The notes under the pieces were generated by a model that worked only from the letters and a program-made list of their open reading frames with translations, did no database searches and had not been told where the DNA came from. Positions 1 through 4,289 of a stretch of DNA of 5,455 nucleotides are shown one piece after another (position 1 is the stretch's first letter; every line of letters begins with the position of its first letter). The stretch lies in NCBI GenBank assembly GCA_946887425.1, contig CAMPKW010000042.1, positions 1 to 5,455 on the forward strand, written 5' to 3'. This DNA comes from an uncultured Candidatus Saccharibacteria bacterium (GTDB taxonomy: Bacteria > Patescibacteria > Saccharimonadia > Saccharimonadales > UBA6022). The position numbers were made by a program, and so were the translations under genes.

Positions 1-33
1 TACTGCAACGAAACCTCGCATGTATCGTTTCAT
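1..33 (-). CDS. 5' end of an unidentified minus-strand gene (partial, runs off left edge)
   Basis: Only the first 11 codons are in the window, reading MKRYMRGFVAV. The start is supported by a strong ribosome site: CCTCC on the plus strand at 41-45 is GGAGG on the minus strand, 7 bases before the ATG. The Lys/Arg-rich start followed by hydrophobic residues could begin a signal peptide or membrane segment, but too little is visible to assign a product. The gene is transcribed divergently from the exported-protein gene at 238 and shares its upstream region. A plausible promoter lies at 68-96 on the minus strand. Confidence 0.6.
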   Translation of the reverse strand, partial: MKRYMRGFVAV

Positions 34-67
34 ATTCACACCTCCGTATTACACTTGGTATGTCTTC

Positions 68-96
68 GTTATACAACAACTTATTTTTCTCGACAA
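68..96 (-). promoter_or_regulatory. Putative promoter of the left-edge minus-strand gene
   Basis: On the minus strand, TTGTCG (96-91, four of six matches to TTGACA) is followed after 17 bases by TATAAC (73-68, five of six matches to TATAAT). The predicted start near base 61 would give a leader of about 27 bases containing the GGAGG ribosome site. Spacing and fit to the gene start are good, but AT-rich DNA gives such matches by chance. Confidence 0.4.
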
Positions 97-150
97 TAGC
101 AAAAAATAGTATATTCGTATCTTATGAGAAGGGTAAAACAAAATGTGTTA

Positions 151-170
151 TATGTGAGAATCTTCACATA
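151..170. promoter_or_regulatory. CRP-type operator palindrome upstream of the signal-anchor protein gene
   Basis: TATGTGA (151-157), six bases, then TCACATA (164-170) form a perfect 7-bp inverted repeat containing TGTGA-N6-TCACA, the established core of E. coli CRP sites. The centre lies between bases 160 and 161. A weak -10 box TATTCT at 190-195 predicts transcription from about base 202, which puts the centre near -41.5, the class II position where CRP-family activators substitute for a -35 box. A Crp/Fnr-type regulator is encoded at 3580-4218 and has a matching site at its own promoter. The palindrome is seen directly; its use by that regulator is inferred. Confidence 0.65.
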
Positions 171-189
171 CCATGGCTATGTTTAGGCC

Positions 190-195
190 TATTCT
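190..195 (+). promoter_or_regulatory. Weak -10 box for the signal-anchor protein gene
   Basis: TATTCT matches four of six bases of TATAAT and has no recognisable -35 hexamer upstream. It would start transcription near base 202, leaving a leader of about 36 bases with the ribosome site at 222-230. I chose it because its distance from the upstream TGTGA palindrome fits activator-dependent promoters. On sequence alone it is weak. Confidence 0.3.
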
Positions 196-237
196 AAGTA
201 TGTATTTAAATGCGAATGCGTGGAGAGGAGCGACATC

Positions 238-771
238 ATGTGGAGTTATCCAAAACCATCAATGTACCGTCAAAGAAAAAACGGCGTACATCGCAGCTCT
301 TACTTTTTAACAAGAAGTAAATCCGTCGCGGCCCTGCGTGTCGGCATACCACTGTTTGTCCTTGCTATGGCCTCGACATTAGGATGGTACTCAAGTTCCG
401 TATCGAAGCCCGCAACAACTGCAGACGTAACGCACGAAGAGACCCCGATCGATACCCGGCAGATTGAGTCGCCAAAGCCAGCTACCACCGATTCTACAAA
501 TGCAATCGATACTAACTTGGAGGTAACGCAAATGGATAATGCTCAAAAACCTGTCACTGAAACAAAACTCAATATAAATTCAGAGCCAGTGGTGATTCCG
601 GAGAGCGGAACGGTCCATAAGGTAATCCAGGACGAGAACGGCACAACAACGGTTGATATTAAGGTTGACTCACAAACAAACGGGTCAAGTGAAAATAGCA
701 CATCAATGAATATCGAAGTGAATTCAAGTAATGAAGTTGAATCAAACGTAGGAGCAAAAGAGGGGCCATAA
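238..771 (+). CDS. Unidentified signal-anchor exported protein with Ser/Thr/Asn-rich outer domain
   Basis: I do not recognise a family for this 177-residue protein. The N-terminal 34 residues are strongly basic (KPSMYRQRKN, several later Lys and Arg) and precede one hydrophobic segment at about residues 35-51. This predicts an inside tail and an outside C-terminal domain. The outer part is a low-complexity Thr/Ser/Asn/Glu linker (about 52-120) followed by alternating segments (TTTVDIKVDS, SMNIEVNSS) that suggest beta strands. There are no cysteines. The ATG at 238 is chosen because GGAGAGGAG at 222-230 sits 7 bases before it; an in-frame GTG at 220 would place that ribosome site inside the gene. 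It precedes two further exported-protein genes but is separated from them by a terminator at 756-784, so it may be a single-gene unit. A CRP-type palindrome lies upstream. Confidence 0.8.
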   Translation: MWSYPKPSMYRQRKNGVHRSSYFLTRSKSVAALRVGIPLFVLAMASTLGWYSSSVSKPATTADVTHEETPIDTRQIESPKPATTDSTNAIDTNLEVTQMDNAQKPVTETKLNINSEPVVIPESGTVHKVIQDENGTTTVDIKVDSQTNGSSENSTSMNIEVNSSNEVESNVGAKEGP

Positions 772-784
772 GCGCCTCTCTTTT
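756..784 (+). terminator. Intrinsic terminator overlapping the end of the signal-anchor protein gene
   Basis: AAAAGAGGGGC (756-766) pairs with GCCTCTCTTTT (774-784), giving an 11-bp stem with one G-U pair and a 7-base loop. The right arm ends in a T run and the left arm begins with an A run, so it could work in both directions. The TAA stop codon (769-771) lies in the loop, so the last codons of the gene form the left arm. This implies that the next gene (871) needs its own promoter or depends on read-through. Confidence 0.75.
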
Positions 785-795
785 ATGTGGTCGCT

Positions 796-840
796 CGACT
801 TAGAGGGATTGTCGTCTTTCCAAGTCGGGTGAACACCCGA
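796..840 (+). promoter_or_regulatory. Two overlapping inverted repeats in the leader of the two-repeat secreted protein
   Basis: CGACTT (796-801) can pair with AAGTCG (822-827), with a few more G-C and A-U pairs inside (806-808 with 819-821). A second perfect repeat, TCGGGTG-AA-CACCCGA, occupies 825-840. The two share bases 825-827, so the full stems cannot form together. No T run follows, which argues against a terminator. The region could be a structured mRNA leader, or 825-840 could be a DNA operator. I do not recognise a known riboswitch class and found no convincing promoter between 785 and 857. Confidence 0.4.
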
Positions 841-870
841 AAGTACTATTTATAACCAAAGGAGGACAAA

Positions 871-1470
871 ATGAAAACGAAGAAAACAATAGGTGCCGCA
901 GTGCTCTCGCTGAGCCTCTTAGTTGGTCTTAGTGGCTTTGCAGGTGCAGTCGATGGCTCTATAGAAAATACAGGTCCACGTTCATACAACACTGTCAAAA
1001 GTGAAGTTGAGCGTAAAATCAGAGTTTGGAATGACAATGATTTGAGGCTTGATAACGACAACTACCAGCGCGCCTACACTGGTGATGCTAGGACAACTGG
1101 CAATACCACGGGTGGCGATGCAAGATCTGGCAATGCTTCAAACGCGAACGCATTGAATGTAACAGCAACTGTTGACAACTCTGCTTCAGCTGACGATTGG
1201 GCGGATGTAGTCGGTGGTGCTGGTGGTGGCGGTGAAAGCTCAGGAACTATTGAGCAGACAGGCCCTCGATCTACAAATAAAATTACCATTGAAGATACAA
1301 CTGATGTTCGCATCAACAATGACAACAACATCAGGGTCTACAATGATAACAACCAACGTGCATCATCTGGTGACGCCCGAGTTTCAGGCAACACAACTGG
1401 TGGTGACGCGACAACTGGTAACGCAACCAACACCAATACGACAACAGTTAACCTGACTGTTCGTAACTAA
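871..1470 (+). CDS. Secreted two-repeat Asn/Asp/Thr/Gly-rich surface protein, family unknown
   Basis: This 199-residue protein starts with a clear signal peptide: KTKK, a hydrophobic core to about residue 22, and a likely cut after AGA (residue 26). The mature part is two gap-free copies of a 75-residue unit (29-103 and 125-199) joined by a Gly/Ser/Asp linker containing GGAGGGG. Each unit opens with G(S/T)IE(N/Q)TGPRS, passes through an Asn/Asp-rich segment (NDN, DNDN), and ends with the 20-residue motif (70-89 and 166-185) also found four times in the next protein. There is no cysteine, membrane anchor or sorting motif, so it is probably released or held through partners. Short periodic Gly-Asp/Asn-Ala repeats suggest a beta-solenoid or fibre-like fold; this is inference. 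A strong AAAGGAGG (858-865), 5 bases before ATG, predicts high expression. A surface fibre or coat subunit is my best guess. Confidence 0.88.
   Translation: MKTKKTIGAAVLSLSLLVGLSGFAGAVDGSIENTGPRSYNTVKSEVERKIRVWNDNDLRLDNDNYQRAYTGDARTTGNTTGGDARSGNASNANALNVTATVDNSASADDWADVVGGAGGGGESSGTIEQTGPRSTNKITIEDTTDVRINNDNNIRVYNDNNQRASSGDARVSGNTTGGDATTGNATNTNTTTVNLTVRN
955..1467 (+). repeat. Two 75-residue protein-coding repeats
   Basis: The copies lie at 955-1179 and 1243-1467, 288 bases apart start to start. They align over 75 residues without a gap, and I count 42 identical positions (56%). The most conserved parts are the opening IE.TGPRS, the NDN and QRA positions, and the closing GNTTGGDA block. The second copy ends exactly at the stop codon. 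The pattern indicates internal duplication of one structural unit. Confidence 0.9.
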
Positions 1471-1513
1471 TAGGTGACAAAGTGATCATATCGTAGGTAT
1501 GACATGGATGCAT

Positions 1514-1561
1514 TCGGGGAGAAAGATCTGCGGGATTCTCCCCGACCTAGAATTTATTTTT
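1514..1561 (+). terminator. Hairpin between the two repeat-protein genes, probable terminator or attenuator
   Basis: TCGGGGAGAA (1514-1523) pairs perfectly with TTCTCCCCGA (1536-1545), a 10-bp GC-rich stem with a 12-base loop. A T-rich run (1553-1561) follows, but starts about 7 bases after the stem, so termination may be partial. It lies 44 bases after the secreted two-repeat gene and 32 bases before the ribosome site of the large repeat gene. It could let the small protein be made in excess over the large one from a shared transcript. Confidence 0.6.
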
Positions 1562-1592
1562 CAGCAGCAACTGTAATCGGAAGGAGTGTATT

Positions 1593-3425
1593 ATGCGGAA
1601 CCATAAAAATATCATGCGAGTCTGTTTACTCTACAGCTTCGCTCTCATTATGGCAACTAGCTATCCACTCGCTGCATTTGCTGCTACGACGGATCCGTCA
1701 ACTACGTCGAGCACAGTGACGCCGGCTCCGGCGACGCCAAAAGAATCGTATACATTTAATCCTGAAACAAATCGTTGGGATAGTAATAAATGGAAATATG
1801 ATGCAGCCACGGGCACGTATCAGCGACCGCCAGCACCCGAGTCTCCTATCATGACCACGCCTGAAACACCTATAGTTGCAGGCGATCAACATCCTGCAGT
1901 GCCGTCAGGTACTTCAAGCACGACAACGACAGTCGACCAGCCAACTGCTTCGTCTAGTACTACTCAGCAGTCAACTATCGTAGTTGATAATAATCTGACT
2001 TCCCAGGCCCAGACCGGTAACGCTGGTGTCATAATGAACACAACTGGAGGTAATGCTAAGAGTGGTGACGCGCTAGCAACAACAACCGTGGTTAATGCGG
2101 TGCACTCAACAGTCCAGGGAGATACGGCGGGTGTAGCGCATTTTACAGCCGATATTCACGGTAATGTCGTCGGAGATATCACGCTTGGCCCAGCCCTGGA
2201 TAGCGCCATGGCCAACTCCGCGGATGGGTCAACAAAGACTGTATTAAACGCCAGTCAATCAACAAATTTGACGAATAACATTTCGCTCGGAGCAGCCAGT
2301 GGCAACGCGGATGTTATTAACAATACGACCGCGGGCAATGCTACGACAGGAACTGCAAATACAGTTGCCAATGTCATCAACCTTATTAACTCAATCATTG
2401 CCGCCAATAAGTCATTCGTAGGTACCATTAATATTTACGGCAAACTTGACGGTGATATTTTGATCTCACCGACCTTTATTCCACAGCTACTAGCAAGCAA
2501 TGCCCCGACAGCCGCAAACGCGACGGACTCAACCACTGTTCTCAACGCTAGCGATACCCAATCGATCATAAATAACGTCACACTAAATGCAGCAAGCGGT
2601 AGTGCAAATGTGCTGGATAATACGACTGCTGGAAATGCCACTACCGGCACGGCGGCGACCAATCTTACTATCCTAAACTACACCGGTCAGCAGGTGGTGG
2701 CGAGCAATAGTCTGCTTATTTTCGTCAACGTACTTGGTCGTTGGGTTGGACTTATCGTAGACGCGCCAGTTGGAGCGACTGCGGCCGTCCTTGGAAATGG
2801 CGTCACGAGCCACACTTCGAGCGGTAGTCAGCAGGTCAATGCAAGTTCGGATGCTGCTATTACAAATAATATCGATCTCGCCTCCCTCTCTGGTGATGCG
2901 ACCGTTCAGGGCAATACCCGTGCGGGCAATGCGACGAGCGGTAACGCAACGGCCTCGGCGAACATCGCCAATATTAGTACAAGTAGCTTCAGTGTATCGG
3001 ATTGGTTCGGCATCCTCTTTATCAACGTCTTTGATACATGGCTGGGGAGCTTTGGAATTGATACGGCTAACGGCACAGTTACGCCGATAACTGGTGGCAC
3101 GATTCCGCCAGTAGATAACAAGCCGGTGGTTAGCGCATCAGTGCCGCAGTTTGGATTTATACCACGACAATCATCTACACAGCCACAATCACAGTCGACG
3201 AGCGCAGCAGCGACAGTCGAATCCGTAGACGAGAGTCCAGTAGCCGAAGTAGTCAGTACCATAGCAACCAAACCAGCTGCAATCATCGAAGGTGAGACAA
3301 CAGCACCTGTGATTATATCTGAAGGTTCTCAGCCAAACTCATCATCTGCAATATTTATCATAGCCAGCCTCATCGGTGCCACGGTTGCAGCGGGCGTCGG
3401 ACTCTATCGTAGGCAGGATATGTAA
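1593..3425 (+). CDS. Large membrane-anchored four-repeat surface protein, family unknown
   Basis: This 610-residue protein has a signal peptide (basic start, hydrophobic 10-29, likely cut after AFA at 30). A Pro/Thr/Ser linker follows, with an aromatic motif at 53-76 (YTFNPET..RW, W.YD..TGTY). Residues 125-494 hold four tandem units of about 77-99 residues. Each has a 20-residue core starting at 141, 236, 335 and 433, and about 46-48 residues later a second motif of the form (N/D)(I/V)x(G/D)xxxG. A Pro/Ser/Gln/Glu-rich stalk (about 505-584) leads to one membrane segment at about 586-605 and a short YRRQDM tail. No LPXTG motif is present. The only cysteine (11) is in the signal peptide. The layout suits a surface adhesin or scaffold held by its C-terminus. 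The start is supported by GGAAGGAG (1579-1586), 6 bases before ATG. It shares its core motif with the upstream secreted protein, so the two may assemble together (inference). Confidence 0.88.
   Translation: MRNHKNIMRVCLLYSFALIMATSYPLAAFAATTDPSTTSSTVTPAPATPKESYTFNPETNRWDSNKWKYDAATGTYQRPPAPESPIMTTPETPIVAGDQHPAVPSGTSSTTTTVDQPTASSSTTQQSTIVVDNNLTSQAQTGNAGVIMNTTGGNAKSGDALATTTVVNAVHSTVQGDTAGVAHFTADIHGNVVGDITLGPALDSAMANSADGSTKTVLNASQSTNLTNNISLGAASGNADVINNTTAGNATTGTANTVANVINLINSIIAANKSFVGTINIYGKLDGDILISPTFIPQLLASNAPTAANATDSTTVLNASDTQSIINNVTLNAASGSANVLDNTTAGNATTGTAATNLTILNYTGQQVVASNSLLIFVNVLGRWVGLIVDAPVGATAAVLGNGVTSHTSSGSQQVNASSDAAITNNIDLASLSGDATVQGNTRAGNATSGNATASANIANISTSSFSVSDWFGILFINVFDTWLGSFGIDTANGTVTPITGGTIPPVDNKPVVSASVPQFGFIPRQSSTQPQSQSTSAAATVESVDESPVAEVVSTIATKPAAIIEGETTAPVIISEGSQPNSSSAIFIIASLIGATVAAGVGLYRRQDM
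1965..3074 (+). repeat. Four tandem ~98-residue protein-coding repeats
   Basis: Approximate units are 1965-2252, 2253-2549, 2550-2843 and 2844-3074, the last being shorter. Unit borders were set at the recurring (V/L)(L/V)NAS or VNASS before a (T/I)NN strand. Core motifs lie at 2013-2072, 2298-2357, 2595-2654 and 2889-2948, spaced 95, 99 and 98 residues apart. Units 2 and 3 are the most alike (NTTAGNATTGTA in both). DNA identity is much lower than protein identity, so these are old repeats and not a recent expansion. Confidence 0.85.
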
Positions 3426-3454
3426 ATAAAAACCATCACTAAGGCTCTTTCGGT

Positions 3455-3470
3455 TGTGAGTATAATCACA
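3455..3470 (+). promoter_or_regulatory. Promoter of the Crp/Fnr gene with CRP-type operator over its -10 box
   Basis: TGTGA (3455-3459), six bases, then TCACA (3466-3470) is a perfect CRP-type palindrome. A consensus TATAAT (3461-3466) lies within it, giving a predicted start near 3473 and a leader of about 107 bases. No good -35 hexamer lies 16-18 bases upstream. A protein bound here would cover the -10 box, so negative autoregulation by the Crp/Fnr protein encoded downstream is the simplest reading. The sequence is certain; the regulatory role is inferred. Confidence 0.65.
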
Positions 3471-3579
3471 GTATTGAATTGATTCTTATCACGAGATAGT
3501 TTGCCACGCCAAGCTACATTATTAAGGGACATAGCACGTCATTGAAAATGTAGAAACGGCAATTCGCCCGGATGAATAT

Positions 3580-4218
3580 ATGGACGCATTCAAGCAATTT
3601 CTCTTACAATACCCCTGCCAAGCATATAAAAAAGGTGAAACTATTCTTCTGCGAGGTGACAAGCCGAAGCATCTTTTCATAATCGAGTCTGGATTCGTAA
3701 AGACCTATACTATTACCGCCAACGGAGATGAACGGCTTGTCTCAATTGATAGCAAAGGCGAGGATTTCCCGATTGGCTATGCATTTGACCTTATTGAGGC
3801 ATCGCAATATTTTTACGAAGCGTTTACTCGTTGTACGATCCGACTCGTGCCGCGGGAAAAGTACCTTGAGCACTTACACGCAAATGTTGAAAGTATGTAT
3901 AAGCGTCAGGTTCGTATGACAATTTTGCTTCTTTCGACACTTTCACGAGTTCATGCTCTGGAGCAATCAAGTGCAAGCGACAAGATCGCACACACCTTAC
4001 TCTATATGGCCGATCAGCTTGGAGTGATTTTGAGGCCATATAATACCCGGCTTAAAATATCCGTGACGCAACAAGAGATTGCTGATTCACTTGGCTTGAC
4101 TCGTGAGACTGCCAATATTGAGCTCAAAAAACTTGAGATGATGAAGTTGATTGCTCATTCGCGCAAGAGCTATGTGCTGCATATGGAGCGTTTGCATAAA
4201 TATCTAGAAGATAGGTGA
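3580..4218 (+). CDS. Crp/Fnr-family transcription regulator
   Basis: This 212-residue protein has the usual layout and length of the family. It has an N-terminal cyclic-nucleotide-binding-like beta barrel (about 15-95, with KKGETILLRGDKP and ESGFVKTY), a long dimerisation helix (about 98-128), and a C-terminal winged helix (about 135-210). The turn-helix is VTQQEIADSLGLTRETANIELKKLE in sequence order from residue 162. Arg175, Glu176 and Thr177 align with Arg180, Glu181 and Thr182 of E. coli CRP, which contact TGTGA; CRP Arg185 is replaced by Ile180. The barrel lacks the GE..RSA cAMP pocket (FPIGYAF and EAFTRCT instead), and Cys13 and Cys85 do not form an FNR-type cluster, so its effector is unknown. 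The ribosome site before ATG3580 is weak (GGATGA). An in-frame extension to an ATT at 3541 is open but unlikely. Confidence 0.9.
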   Translation: MDAFKQFLLQYPCQAYKKGETILLRGDKPKHLFIIESGFVKTYTITANGDERLVSIDSKGEDFPIGYAFDLIEASQYFYEAFTRCTIRLVPREKYLEHLHANVESMYKRQVRMTILLLSTLSRVHALEQSSASDKIAHTLLYMADQLGVILRPYNTRLKISVTQQEIADSLGLTRETANIELKKLEMMKLIAHSRKSYVLHMERLHKYLEDR

Positions 4219-4243
4219 GATGCTCGCTCTCTGCGCTTTTTGC

Positions 4244-4270
4244 TTAGCACTCTGGACAGCTAAGTGCTAA
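4244..4270. promoter_or_regulatory. CIRCE element (HrcA operator) upstream of dnaJ
   Basis: TTAGCACTC (4244-4252), nine bases, then AAGTGCTAA (4262-4270) match the established CIRCE layout TTAGCACTC-N9-GAGTGCTAA at 17 of 18 arm positions, with the exact spacer length. CIRCE is bound by the repressor HrcA and is released after heat shock in many bacteria. Its position right before a DnaJ gene makes the call nearly certain. HrcA itself is not encoded in the window. The element lies upstream of the predicted transcription start, so it should act only as DNA. Confidence 0.93.
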
Positions 4271-4281
4271 TTATCTATAAT
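4253..4281 (+). promoter_or_regulatory. dnaJ promoter with its -35 box inside the CIRCE spacer
   Basis: TGGACA (4253-4258, five of six matches to TTGACA), 17 bases, then a perfect TATAAT (4276-4281). The -35 box forms the first six bases of the CIRCE spacer, so bound HrcA would block polymerase directly. Predicted transcription starts at about 4288-4290, at or within two bases of the ATG, so the mRNA should be leaderless. Confidence 0.8.
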
Positions 4282-4289
4282 AATAAGTA

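Noticed and set aside
220..237. GTG at 220 as start of the signal-anchor protein
   Set aside because: It would put the GGAGAGGAG ribosome site inside the gene; ATG at 238 is ideally placed after that site.
1965..3074. Repeats read as a CRISPR array or satellite DNA
   Set aside because: The repetition is at the protein level, with long units and many synonymous differences; there are no short identical repeats with unique spacers.
3348..3425. LPXTG-type sortase signal at the C-terminus of the large surface protein
   Set aside because: The membrane segment and basic tail fit, but no LPXTG-like motif precedes them; a simple C-terminal membrane anchor is the safer call.
3426..3460. Terminator on the minus strand (AACC...GGTTTTTATTT)
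   Set aside because: The stem is only about 4 bp with a long loop, and no convergent minus-strand gene is present to need it.
4216..4218. TGA recoded as glycine, as in SR1/Gracilibacteria
   Set aside because: The Crp/Fnr protein is complete when it ends at this TGA, and reading on would run through the CIRCE region; no gene has an internal in-frame TGA that needs recoding.
4216..4245. Terminator between the Crp/Fnr gene and dnaJ
   Set aside because: GAGA (4217-4220) and TCTC (4228-4231) give only a 4-bp stem before TTTTT; too weak to call.
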